From positions 620,001 to 684,000 of the forward strand of contig JAGNKX010000001.1 of assembly GCA_017999915.1 (NCBI GenBank): a DNA stretch of 64,000 bases, written 5' to 3'. Under the pieces are notes generated by a model. That model made no database searches, was not told the origin of the DNA, and saw only the letters and a list, made by a program, of their open reading frames with translations. Below are positions 9,756-18,446 of the stretch, piece after piece. Position 1 is the stretch's first letter, and each line of letters starts with the position of its first letter. Source of the DNA: Spirochaetota bacterium. GTDB taxonomy: Bacteria; Spirochaetota; UBA4802; UBA5550. The translations under genes were made by a program, and so were the position numbers.

Positions 9756-11057
9756 TTAATAACCACGTTTAATTTTCAACTCTAAATTTATAATTTTATT
9801 TCTGGCCTGATTGGATTTATAATCAAAGGCGATGGCGTTCCGATAATACGTGATGGCTTCATTCAGCTTATCCATTCGTTCCAGCGCAGAGGCAATATTC
9901 CATCGTACTTTGCCGGCGTTTAGCTTGGTATATTCATTCTCAATCTGGCGAAGCTCTGTTTCTTTTTTACCTTTGATGTCCATCAGGTTTTCATATTCCT
10001 CATACTGCTCAAAATTCTCATTTTTAAGGAGGTTTGATTTCAAATTCCTGATTTTCAAGGTCAACTCGGCGATCTCATTCTTTTTATTTTTAACTTCAAC
10101 GGATATTTTTTCCTGGTATGAGATGGTCTCGGTATAAAACCGAACGGCATCGTCAAACTCGAGCTCCTGCAAGGATATATCTGCCTTGTATTCATAAGTT
10201 TTGGATATTTTAAATATCTCGTTTTTAGGAAGAAACTGCAGGGCTTTATTCAATGACTCAAGGGCCAGAGCATAGTTCCCGGTACGAAGATACGCGATAT
10301 GGCCAAGAGCAAATTGAATATGACCGTCATCCGGTTTTTTTTCAAGATATTTGATATAGTATTTTTCCGTTTCAAGATACTTGGCAATATCTTCATAGAG
10401 ATTGCCAAGCATGAGATAGAGTTCAGGCGACAGTGGCTTATCGGTACCCGAGAGGTACCTCTCAAGGTGATAGATGGCCCGTTTTTTCATGCCTGTCCTG
10501 TACAGGGCACGGCCCAACTCCAGGGAGTAATCGAAATTATCCATGTTGAGGGAACTGGCTGTTTCAAGAACGTCGATATAGGCGGTAAAATGGTTCCGCT
10601 TTTTGAAGATCTGGGATATTTCATAATAAATGATATCATCCTTTTTATCTTCAATTTTCTTAAAACGCAGGCATTGAATATAGTGATTCAGGGAATAATC
10701 AAAATTGGTTAACTTGAAATAGTTGCGGGCGGCGTACAGGTGAAGGGACGAGACGTCAGGTTTATCTTCGATGAAGAACGGTTCAGCCTTGCGGTTCCTG
10801 AAAAGCATTTTAAGATCGACATCTTTCATGACGTTTTTCATGGTGATGAATCCGGTGGGAATACGCTTGTCATCGACGCGGGTCAGATAAAAATCATTGA
10901 GCCTTTTATTGATAATCTCAAGGGATTTGGCATAATTCCCGTTGGAGTAATGACTGATATAATCCTCTGATTCGGCGACCTGTGATAAGGCGGGAATTGT
11001 CAGTAAGAAACATATGACAGCCGCAGCGAGAGTGATGGCCAGTTTCTTGATACTCAT
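9756..11057 (-). CDS. Exported tetratricopeptide-repeat protein
   Basis: The product is about 433 residues. The N-terminus MSIKKLAITLAAAVICFLLT followed by IPALSQ is a classical signal peptide with cleavage near AlaLeuSer-Gln, so the rest should be periplasmic or surface-located. The body is built of TPR helices (for example ELYLMLGNLYEDIAKYLETE and HIQFALGHIAYLRTGNYALA), with a coiled-coil stretch KNEIAELTLKIRNLKSNLLK before a final TPR. I start at ATG 11057, which puts the signal peptide at the very N-terminus and has a GGAAG upstream; an ATG nine codons earlier has no ribosome site. It follows the SpoIIE phosphatase gene (66 bp) on the same strand and is probably co-transcribed. TPRs imply protein-protein contacts; the specific role is unknown. 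Confidence 0.85.
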   Translation of the reverse strand: MSIKKLAITLAAAVICFLLTIPALSQVAESEDYISHYSNGNYAKSLEIINKRLNDFYLTRVDDKRIPTGFITMKNVMKDVDLKMLFRNRKAEPFFIEDKPDVSSLHLYAARNYFKLTNFDYSLNHYIQCLRFKKIEDKKDDIIYYEISQIFKKRNHFTAYIDVLETASSLNMDNFDYSLELGRALYRTGMKKRAIYHLERYLSGTDKPLSPELYLMLGNLYEDIAKYLETEKYYIKYLEKKPDDGHIQFALGHIAYLRTGNYALALESLNKALQFLPKNEIFKISKTYEYKADISLQELEFDDAVRFYTETISYQEKISVEVKNKKNEIAELTLKIRNLKSNLLKNENFEQYEEYENLMDIKGKKETELRQIENEYTKLNAGKVRWNIASALERMDKLNEAITYYRNAIAFDYKSNQARNKIINLELKIKRGY

Positions 11058-11123
11058 GATATTACATGCTTCCAGTTTCTCCATTAATATATTATCGGAA
11101 AAAAAGGAAGAAAAAAAAGCCTT

Positions 11124-13310
11124 TTATGGTATTCTGAAGATTATCATGGTAATATCATCATGCTGCGGTATGGCGCCGGTGAATTTATCTATTTCTTTGA
11201 TGACTGATTTTATCATATCCTGCGGATGTTTGCCTTCGCTTGCCAGCAGAGTTTTCTGAAAACGATCCAGTCCGAATTCATTATTGTCGGCGTCCATGGC
11301 TTCATCAACGCCATCCGTATATTGCACGAAATAATCACCCTTTTGCAAGGCGAACTCTTTTATGTCAATAGCCTTTGAGAAGGTTTCGCCGGCAATAACT
11401 CCCAGTGCGATGCCCCCCGCAGTTAAATTGAGTATTTTTCCGTTCCTGATAATAATAGGTCCGAAGTGTCCGGCGCTGGAGTAGGTTATTTTCAAGGATT
11501 TAAGGTTAAGTATTCCGTAAAACATGGTTACGAAATAACCGCTGGCGGTGTTATTTTTCAAATATTCATTGATGCTCTCGATTATTTTCTTTGTATTGGT
11601 TGTTTTCGTGCAATAGGTATGGAGCAGCGTTCTTGTCATTGCCATGACCAGGCCTGAACCGACGCCGTGACCTGAAACATCGGCAATGGTAATGCCGACC
11701 TGGTCATTGTCCAAAACGATGCAATCGTAATAATCGCCTCCAGACTCGGTTTGGGCCGAATAATATGCTCCGAATTCGATGCCTTTCAGCTCCGGCAGGG
11801 CTGCCGGGAGCAGCGCCGCCTGTATCTGCTGGGCGGTCAGCAATTCCTTTTCCATGCGGACTTTTTCAATTTTTATATCCTCGGCCTTTTTCAGGTTCAA
11901 CGTCATGACGTTGAAAATATCCGCCAGTCTCCCTATCTCATCGGAGCCGGGAATGTCGATTTCTTTTTCAAGATTGCCCTTGCCGATCTCAATCGCCCCG
12001 TCCTCCAGTGTCTTAATGGATCTGATGATGAAAGTGGGGAAGAGGAGAGCGAGGAAAATGGCCCGCAGCAATATCGATATCATGAGATTGATGATTTCAT
12101 TTTCGCTTTTAACCATTTCCGGAAAATACTTGGCCCTGTACAGGTACAGGCCGAGAACGCCGGCGAGGTCCTTGCGGAAGGAAATACGGGCAAGCTCGTC
12201 AAGGGTTTTATCTGATGAAACATGGATTTCGAATTGGGTAAGACGCTGAAAGCACTCTGACCAGACCCGTGCTTTAATCGCTTTTGTAAAGGAGGGGATG
12301 CCGTGCTTTTTCAGGATCTCTTCCCAGATTGTTAATGTACGGGATATGGTTATCGTTCCATTCCTGATGTTCCTGTCCATCATGTCGTTAAAGTCTTCGG
12401 TCAATTCTTGCAACTGGGCTGGTTTCAGCCTGGTCACTGTTGATTTGGCCAGAAGAAAATTCAGGAGGATGTTCCTGCTTTTTTCCGAGGATAATTCGAT
12501 AGTATAATCGAGATGCAAACCCTGGCTGAGGATATTTTTGAGGAATTGCCGGGGCAGCCTTTTTTTCTTTTCAAGATACTGCTGAACCGTTGCTTTGGAG
12601 GGGGATTGGCGCTTGAATTCCAGATATTCGCTGTAAAGGGTCGGTTTTTCCCTGAAAATGGGTATACCCATAATTACATAGCTGGGTTTATTTTCAAAAA
12701 GATATTTGTATTGCTCCTGGACATCAGTGACAGAGGCAAAACCGATGAAGGGGCCTATATCTATATTATTCATGTAGTGATTGATGATGGTCGGCTCAAG
12801 GAGTGGGTCATTTCTTCCGTTTTTCTGCATGAAGGGATCGCCGGAAATGCGGTTAAAGTAAACATAGTGTGTCTGGTCCCACTGTTTCCAATCAATTGTG
12901 ACATCCTGCCAGTTGCAATCAACCATGTAGGCGATATCCAGGATTCTGTCCTCTTTAATATCTCTAAGAGCTTCTTTGCCGATAACAGAAGAAAAATAAG
13001 TGCTCATTTTTTTCAGCGCTTCCGTCTGCTGTTTCGTCATGAAGACTCGGTTCATTGGAGGAATTGTTTGGGCTTGATCGGAGGATAGCATATGCTTATT
13101 GACAAGGAATATTCTGGCCTGGTCTGAGATGCCTTCAAGAATCGTTGCGCCCTGTCGCTGCAGGGAATCCTTTATCTTCTTTTCATGCTGGTTGAGCAGG
13201 GCAATGCCGATCATTGTTGATACAAGGAGTACTGCCAGTATAATAATGATGGAAAACTTGAAACGGATTCCGAAAATGATTCTTCGTATTGGTATTTTTC
13301 TTTTTTTCAT
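11124..13310 (-). CDS. Membrane sensor phosphatase: HAMP plus SpoIIE/PP2C domain
   Basis: A 728-residue signal-transduction phosphatase. One transmembrane helix at about residues 17-38 and a second at about 405-428 enclose a large extracytoplasmic sensor region. A HAMP linker follows (GKGNLEKEIDIPGSDEIGRL), then a helical connector with the LLTAQQIQAALLPAALPELK signature that precedes SpoIIE domains. The catalytic domain shows SGGDYYD and IADVSGHG, the metal-binding aspartates of PP2C phosphatases, and ends with QYTDGVDEAMD and HDDITMIIF. Such proteins dephosphorylate STAS-domain anti-anti-sigma factors such as those encoded at 15.5, 17.6 and 48 kb. It lies 6 bp after the small membrane protein gene at 13317-13622, so the two are likely co-expressed. 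The sensed signal is unknown. Confidence 0.9.
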   Translation of the reverse strand: MKKRKIPIRRIIFGIRFKFSIIIILAVLLVSTMIGIALLNQHEKKIKDSLQRQGATILEGISDQARIFLVNKHMLSSDQAQTIPPMNRVFMTKQQTEALKKMSTYFSSVIGKEALRDIKEDRILDIAYMVDCNWQDVTIDWKQWDQTHYVYFNRISGDPFMQKNGRNDPLLEPTIINHYMNNIDIGPFIGFASVTDVQEQYKYLFENKPSYVIMGIPIFREKPTLYSEYLEFKRQSPSKATVQQYLEKKKRLPRQFLKNILSQGLHLDYTIELSSEKSRNILLNFLLAKSTVTRLKPAQLQELTEDFNDMMDRNIRNGTITISRTLTIWEEILKKHGIPSFTKAIKARVWSECFQRLTQFEIHVSSDKTLDELARISFRKDLAGVLGLYLYRAKYFPEMVKSENEIINLMISILLRAIFLALLFPTFIIRSIKTLEDGAIEIGKGNLEKEIDIPGSDEIGRLADIFNVMTLNLKKAEDIKIEKVRMEKELLTAQQIQAALLPAALPELKGIEFGAYYSAQTESGGDYYDCIVLDNDQVGITIADVSGHGVGSGLVMAMTRTLLHTYCTKTTNTKKIIESINEYLKNNTASGYFVTMFYGILNLKSLKITYSSAGHFGPIIIRNGKILNLTAGGIALGVIAGETFSKAIDIKEFALQKGDYFVQYTDGVDEAMDADNNEFGLDRFQKTLLASEGKHPQDMIKSVIKEIDKFTGAIPQHDDITMIIFRIP

Positions 13311-13316
13311 CAGTCA

Positions 13317-13622
13317 TTAATCGTTCGATTTTTTTTGGGATAAGGAAATGAAAAAATTGTAGAGCGCCGAAAAAGCAAAGCCGGCAATGAGGCTGTCAAA
13401 AGCCGCGTACATGGTGTTTATTGCTATCCCCGGGATACGGGATGTTATGGTTCCTTCAATGTTCTCAATTATCGAAAGTCCGCCATTGGGGTGAATTGAT
13501 TCGAACAACCGAACGACCTCAATGCCAAAATTGTTTATTGAACACCATATAAACAGTATCAGCATCGGTAGGGTTCCGATGATCAGTGTCGTTATGGAAA
13601 ACCATTTAATATTCAGTTTCAT
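13317..13622 (-). CDS. Small two-helix membrane protein (holin-like/DUF5676-like)
   Basis: 101 residues with two hydrophobic helices, about 8-30 and 68-92. The spacing of VRLFESIHPNGG and the C-terminal FDSLIAGFAFSALYNFF resembles the small chromosomal membrane proteins usually labelled bacteriophage holin or DUF5676 (YPG-like motif, then D-x4-G-x2-FA-x-LYN). That similarity is from memory and unproven. GAGG lies 6 nt before the ATG, supporting the start, and ATTATA (a minus-strand TATAAT) at 13665-13670 is a candidate promoter element. It is the first gene of the run with the SpoIIE phosphatase, 6 bp apart. There are no lysis genes nearby, so a phage origin is not supported. Confidence 0.72.
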   Translation of the reverse strand: MKLNIKWFSITTLIIGTLPMLILFIWCSINNFGIEVVRLFESIHPNGGLSIIENIEGTITSRIPGIAINTMYAAFDSLIAGFAFSALYNFFISLSQKKSND

Positions 13623-13883
13623 ACTTGGCCTCTTTATACAGAACCTTGGGTAAATTTACTATATATTATATGAATAATTGTGTTAGTCAATTAAATATTT
13701 TTCATATATTATCAATGGCTAAAAAGGAATTTTATCATTTTTTATGTTTGTATTAAGGCTGTCCTCCAGGGATTTCTTCATTCAAGGATTATAGATTGAT
13801 GAAAAAATATTTGAAAAATTATTGATACTGTTTATTGGTTGTATTTACCGCTTCTGAAATTTTAACTGATGGCAAGAAATTTA

Positions 13884-14672
13884 ATGAAAATTCTTTTAAC
13901 AAACGATGATGGTATACATTCAGAAGGTATTAATTCATTATTCAATATAATGTCAGAACGTCATGATGTTTACATGATTGCGCCACGTAGCGAACAGAGC
14001 GCCTGTTCGAATGCCATCACGGTGCGAACCAAGCTGAATATTAAAAAAATCGGTGAATGCAAGTTTTCCGTAAACGGGTTTCCCGCCGATTGCGTTATCA
14101 TAGGACTGAGCGGAACATTCATTCCCGATATTGATCTCGTTGTCTCAGGTATTAATCACGGTCCCAATGTGGGGGATGACCTGGTGTTTTCCGGCACAGT
14201 GGGAGCCGCTCGAACCGGCTACATGTTCGGCAAGTCCGCCATCGCCATATCAATTAATTCCTACCATCGTCCATCACGGTATTCAGATGATGCATCGCGG
14301 TTCCTTGTTGAATTCATCGAACAAAACATCCACCATGGACACGGCTCATCAGCGTTGCCGGAAGAAAAGAGAAAAGACCATAAAACTGGAAAACATTTTT
14401 TTAATATTAATTATCCCGATCTTCCCATTGAGAAAATTCAAGGGTGCAAAATGACCTATGTGGGAAGAAGAATCTACAGAGATTCCTTTACAACAACAGA
14501 TTTCAATTCTGACGAAGCGGTGGTTCAGATGGGTGGATATATAGAATCGATCCGGGCCGATGGATCAGATACCACTGAGCTTGAAAAAGGCTTTATATCC
14601 ATTACGCCATTGATGACGGATTGTACCGATTACGGTTCTTTGAAAAAAATATCAGGAAGAAGTCATGGCTGA
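13884..14672 (+). CDS. surE: SurE, 5'/3'-nucleotidase
   Basis: SurE is a metal-dependent nucleoside-monophosphate phosphatase with a stationary-phase survival role. The N-terminus MKILLTNDDGIHSEGI carries the DD metal-binding pair, followed by APRSEQSACSNAIT and VVSGINHGPNVGDDLVFSGTVGAA, all diagnostic. The length of 262 residues fits. I start at the family-typical ATG 13884; an in-frame ATG five codons earlier (13869) is possible and neither has a strong ribosome site. The stop overlaps the next gene, a TPR protein, by 8 bp, so the two are coupled. Confidence 0.94.
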   Translation: MKILLTNDDGIHSEGINSLFNIMSERHDVYMIAPRSEQSACSNAITVRTKLNIKKIGECKFSVNGFPADCVIIGLSGTFIPDIDLVVSGINHGPNVGDDLVFSGTVGAARTGYMFGKSAIAISINSYHRPSRYSDDASRFLVEFIEQNIHHGHGSSALPEEKRKDHKTGKHFFNINYPDLPIEKIQGCKMTYVGRRIYRDSFTTTDFNSDEAVVQMGGYIESIRADGSDTTELEKGFISITPLMTDCTDYGSLKKISGRSHG

Positions 14673-15366
14673 TATTACAATCCAGGATAAAATAGATGGT
14701 TTTCTCAATTCAGCCATGAAAAAGTTCGTAATCCGGGATTATGAAAAGGCAATCCGGGATCTGAAATCCGCTGAAATGCTGGACAGGGAGAACCCGGAAA
14801 TACTTTACAATATTGGCGTGAGTTATTGCCGCATGGGTCTGGATAGGTCGGCCATAGAGTACTTTAAGAAGATATTGAAGCTCAAGCAAACCTTTATCGA
14901 TTCCCTGGTTGTCAAGAAACTGCTTGCCTATGCCCTGATCCGATTGAAACAATATGACGAATCACTGGATCTCTTGCAACAGGTCATGCAGTTACTTCCG
15001 TCAGATGCGGCAGCATTAAACATGAAGGGATACTGCCTGGAGGCCCTGGGCAGACTTGATGATGCATTGCAGGTGTATACAACTATCATTGAGCATGAAA
15101 AAGGTAATTACAACGCCTATAATTCAATTGCTTATATACTGTCAAAATCCGGGGGGGATCTTGCGAAGGCATTGAAATACGCTCGTATCGCCTATGATGC
15201 AAATAATAATAATCCGGCATATCTTGACACTATGGGGTATGTGTATTTAAAAATGGGTAACATTGATCTTGCCAGGCAATATTTAGCCTTAGCATTGGAA
15301 AAAGCGCCCCTTTCAGATGAGATAAAAAATCATATTCTGGAATGTGAAAAAAAGGGTGCTTTATGA
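14665..15366 (+). CDS. Cytoplasmic tetratricopeptide-repeat protein
   Basis: 233 residues with no signal peptide, built of about five TPR units (NPEILYNIGVSYCRMGLDRS, AALNMKGYCLEALGRLDDAL, NPAYLDTMGYVYLKMGNIDL). It starts 8 bp inside surE, so expression is coupled to that gene. TPR scaffolds mediate protein-protein contacts; no enzymatic domain is present and the partner is not evident. Confidence 0.85.
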   Translation: MADITIQDKIDGFLNSAMKKFVIRDYEKAIRDLKSAEMLDRENPEILYNIGVSYCRMGLDRSAIEYFKKILKLKQTFIDSLVVKKLLAYALIRLKQYDESLDLLQQVMQLLPSDAAALNMKGYCLEALGRLDDALQVYTTIIEHEKGNYNAYNSIAYILSKSGGDLAKALKYARIAYDANNNNPAYLDTMGYVYLKMGNIDLARQYLALALEKAPLSDEIKNHILECEKKGAL

Positions 15367-15519
15367 TATATATGCGCTCATGGTGCAAATCAATTGTTTT
15401 GTCTTTAGAATCAGGTGCCGATAAATTTATATATATGTTTTATACCAAAATAACGAATTAATATCTTGACAATTCTGCTATTTTGAAAACTATTTGAATA
15501 TAATAGAAAGGATTAGACG

Positions 15520-15867
15520 ATGAAATATCAGCATAAAATAACATCGGATATGATCAGCAGCATCCCCGTAATAATTATCGAGGGAGATTTAACATCTGAT
15601 GCGGATAGTGATGCAAAGGGTGTTTATTCTGATGTGAAGGAAAAATATTCTTCGCAAAAAATCATTGTTAATTTTGAAAATACCAAGTATATCAATTCTT
15701 CCGGTATTGCAACGCTGATCCACATCATACAGGATGTTAATGAAAAGGGCGGAACCATAGCCTTTGTTGGCATGTCGGACCATCTAAAGAAAGTAATGAA
15801 CATAGTCGGTATATCAGATTTCGTCCAGATTTATAACTCAAACAATGATGCGATAAAAGCCATGTAA
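15520..15867 (+). CDS. STAS-domain anti-anti-sigma-factor-like protein (1)
   Basis: 115-residue stand-alone STAS domain. The segment VNFENTKYINSSGIATLIHI is the conserved region in which a serine is phosphorylated by an RsbW-type kinase (the pair at about residues 65-66). Such proteins switch partners with anti-sigma kinases according to phosphorylation state. AAGG lies upstream of the ATG. Spacers of 150 and 105 bp to its neighbours suggest it is transcribed alone. It most likely belongs to the same signalling set as the STAS/RsbW pair at 17.6-18.4 kb and the two SpoIIE phosphatases. Confidence 0.88.
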   Translation: MKYQHKITSDMISSIPVIIIEGDLTSDADSDAKGVYSDVKEKYSSQKIIVNFENTKYINSSGIATLIHIIQDVNEKGGTIAFVGMSDHLKKVMNIVGISDFVQIYNSNNDAIKAM

Positions 15868-15972
15868 TTTTCGGCATGCGGTCAATTCGTATTCCTTATT
15901 TCCATCATGCCGGATCATTCACAATAGGTTTTATTTTTTAAAATTTTAAAACTTGATCGTGGGCGGAATATC

Positions 15973-17556
15973 ATGGCTGAAAAGACAAAAATAATTGAAG
16001 ATTTAATTTTCGTTATAGATGCCGGCACCCAATCCATTCGAGCAGCACTGATTGACCTCCAGGGAACTATTCGCGATATCGTTAAGACACCCATAGAGCC
16101 GTATTTCTCCGAACAACCTGGCTGGGCTGAACAGGATCCGGAATACTACTGGAAAGTCCTTTGCCTCACCTGCAAAAAACTCATGAAAAAAAATTCCACC
16201 CGCGTCAGTGCAATTCGGGGCGTGACTATTACAACACAGCGGGGAACGGTCGTAAACCTTGACAAACTGGGGAATCCTCTCCGGCCGGCCATTACCTGGC
16301 TGGACCAGCGAAAGGCGGAAAAAAAGGAATGGCCGCCGCTCCATCTGGCTGCGGCGTTAAAAGCGGTAAAGATGTATGAATCGGCTGTGCATACATACCG
16401 TGAAACAGAATCGAATTGGATTCGGCAGTACCAGCCGAAGCTCTGGGAGCAAACTCACAAGTTTCTTCTTATTTCCGGTTTTTTCTCATACCGACTCACC
16501 GGAGAGTACGTCGATTCAATCGGCAGCACCGTGGGATATGTTCCCTTCGATTATAAGGCTCATACTTGGATGAAGAAGAGCGACATCAAGTGGGGCATTT
16601 TTGATTATGACCTCTCCCTTATGCCGTCACTGGTCAAACCGACAGAGATAATGGGTCAGATAACCAAAAAGGCTGCCCGTGAGACCGGCATCCCGGCTGG
16701 CCTGCCGGTCATTGCCGCTGCGGCGGATAAGGCTTGCGAGGTCCTCGGATCAGGCTGTCTTACACCGAAAATCGCCTGCCTGAGCTATGGGACCACTGCG
16801 ACCATCGAGACCACCAATGATAAATACACGGAAGTGGTTCCATTTTTCCCTCCCTATCCGAGCGCGGTGCCCGGCGCATATAATACCGAAGTCATGATCT
16901 TCCGCGGCTACTGGATGGTTAGCTGGTTTAAGAAAGAATTCGGCCTTCGTGAAGTAGAGATCGCACAAAAGAAGAAGATCCCGCCGGAAGCTCTTTTCGA
17001 CGAACTGGTGAGGAATATTCCGCCTGGTTCCATGGGGCTCACCCTTCAACCATACTGGTCGCCGGGTGTGAAAATACCGGGACCGGAGGCGAAGGGGGCC
17101 ATTATCGGGTTCGGCGATGTGCACACCAGGGCCCATATCTACCGCGCGATTTTGGAAGGTCTTGCCTATGCACTGAAGGAAGGCGCGGCACGGACTGAAA
17201 AGAGGAATAAAATAAAAATCGAGCGGCTTCGCGTGTCCGGTGGAGGATCACAGAGTTCCGTGGCCATGCAGATTACCGCTGATATTTTCAACTTGCCGGC
17301 TGAAAGGCCTCACACCTATGAAACATCAGCCCTGGGCGCTGCCATTGACGCGGCAGTAGGGCTTTCACTCTATCCTGATTTTACCAGTGCCGTTAAGGCC
17401 ATGACTCGGACTCGGGACACCTTTGAGCCGATTCCTGAAAACAGGGATATATATGAAAAACTGTATGAAAAGATATACTTAAAAATGTATGACCGGTTAA
17501 AAACGTTCTATGATGATATCAGGGATATCACCGGGTATCCGCAAAAAATACATTAA
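15973..17556 (+). CDS. FGGY-family carbohydrate kinase
   Basis: 527-residue sugar/polyol kinase with the actin-like ATPase fold. FVIDAGTQSIRAALIDLQG at the N-terminus is the phosphate-1 loop, PGWAEQDPEYYW and TTQRGTVVNLDKLGNPLRPA follow the FGGY pattern, ACLSYGTTATIETT is mid-protein and RLRVSGGGSQSSVAMQITAD is the C-terminal signature. The organisation is closest to xylulokinase or glycerol-kinase-like members, but the substrate cannot be settled. No transporter or isomerase neighbours it; it lies between two STAS genes. Confidence 0.88.
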   Translation: MAEKTKIIEDLIFVIDAGTQSIRAALIDLQGTIRDIVKTPIEPYFSEQPGWAEQDPEYYWKVLCLTCKKLMKKNSTRVSAIRGVTITTQRGTVVNLDKLGNPLRPAITWLDQRKAEKKEWPPLHLAAALKAVKMYESAVHTYRETESNWIRQYQPKLWEQTHKFLLISGFFSYRLTGEYVDSIGSTVGYVPFDYKAHTWMKKSDIKWGIFDYDLSLMPSLVKPTEIMGQITKKAARETGIPAGLPVIAAAADKACEVLGSGCLTPKIACLSYGTTATIETTNDKYTEVVPFFPPYPSAVPGAYNTEVMIFRGYWMVSWFKKEFGLREVEIAQKKKIPPEALFDELVRNIPPGSMGLTLQPYWSPGVKIPGPEAKGAIIGFGDVHTRAHIYRAILEGLAYALKEGAARTEKRNKIKIERLRVSGGGSQSSVAMQITADIFNLPAERPHTYETSALGAAIDAAVGLSLYPDFTSAVKAMTRTRDTFEPIPENRDIYEKLYEKIYLKMYDRLKTFYDDIRDITGYPQKIH

Positions 17557-17630
17557 GGGGCACAGGTCGCCTGTGTCATTTGAATTATGATGTTTTTGTA
17601 TGAATATTATTATTTTGAAAGGGAGTAGTT

Positions 17631-17972
17631 ATGGCGGTATTTCAGTATTCATCATCAAAACAAGGACCAGTGACCCTTATTACAATAGGCGGGAGTTTGG
17701 ACGCTGAGACCTCACCGAAATTTCATTCGAAAATCAAGGGTGAGATTGAAAAGGGAGCAAGGAAAGTCGTATGCAACATGGAACGACTGGACTATATTGC
17801 CAGTGCGGGGCTCGGTGTCCTCATCAGCGCCAATGATGAATTAAGCAAGCATGGCGGAGAGATAAGGATCGCCGCAATGAATGAAAAAATTAGGAAAATT
17901 TTCAAGCTACTCGGCTTTCTCACCCTGTTTAAAATTTTCGAAAATGATCAACAAGCCATTGACTCATTCTGA
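17631..17972 (+). CDS. STAS-domain anti-anti-sigma-factor-like protein (2)
   Basis: 113-residue STAS protein. ITIGGSLDAETSPKFHSKIK and CNMERLDYIASAGLGVLISA follow the SpoIIAA/RsbV pattern, with the phosphorylatable serine in IASAG near residue 59. GGGAG precedes the ATG by 7 nt. The downstream RsbW-like kinase gene begins 28 bp later, giving the canonical antagonist-kinase pair order. Confidence 0.9.
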   Translation: MAVFQYSSSKQGPVTLITIGGSLDAETSPKFHSKIKGEIEKGARKVVCNMERLDYIASAGLGVLISANDELSKHGGEIRIAAMNEKIRKIFKLLGFLTLFKIFENDQQAIDSF

Positions 17973-18000
17973 TGAAGCGGAAATGAAGCAGGATTGCTCT

Positions 18001-18423
18001 ATGGCGGAAATCCCTGATAAAATAACCATCGATGTGCCGAGGATAATCAGCAAATTGGATCATGTGCGGGATTCCGTGGTTGAATTCCTCAAACAGCATG
18101 ATATCAGCGAGGCATCCGCATCTCGTATCGAATTGTCGGTATATGAAGCAGTGGTCAACATAGTCGAGCACTCTTCACATTATAAAAAAAATGACACGAT
18201 CCATGTGGAATGCATGCTCCATGGCGATGAAGTGATCATTACCATAAATCATTTCGGGGATAAATTCGATATTACCAAGGCCGAACTGCCGGACATTGAA
18301 AAGCATTATAAATCCGGGAAGATGAGGGGCCTGGGTATATATTTCATCATGACCTTGATGGATAAGGTGGAATATTCCCATGAAGCCATGCAGAATACCC
18401 TGACCATGACAAAAAAAGTATAA
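18001..18423 (+). CDS. RsbW-like anti-sigma-factor serine/threonine kinase (HATPase_c)
   Basis: 140-residue GHKL ATPase of the RsbW/SpoIIAB type, which phosphorylates STAS antagonists and/or holds a sigma factor. The N-box ELSVYEAVVNIVEHS (Glu, Asn) is near residue 45 and the glycine-rich G2 box MRGLGIYFIMTLMD near 115. I choose ATG 18001 because AGGA lies 7 nt upstream; ATG 17983 is an alternative. A much longer reading frame starting inside the STAS gene would duplicate coding sequence and is not credible. No sigma-factor gene is adjacent, so the target is elsewhere or the module acts on another partner. Confidence 0.88.
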   Translation: MAEIPDKITIDVPRIISKLDHVRDSVVEFLKQHDISEASASRIELSVYEAVVNIVEHSSHYKKNDTIHVECMLHGDEVIITINHFGDKFDITKAELPDIEKHYKSGKMRGLGIYFIMTLMDKVEYSHEAMQNTLTMTKKV

Positions 18424-18446
18424 AGGTGACACGGCGCACTGCCGGG

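Noticed and set aside
13317-13622. Possible prophage remnant because of the holin-like protein
   Set aside because: No other phage genes, integrase or attachment sites nearby; such proteins are common in chromosomes.
15465-15505. TTGACA and TATAAT ahead of the first STAS gene
   Set aside because: They are 27 bp apart, too far for one promoter, and no better partner is within 16-18 bp.
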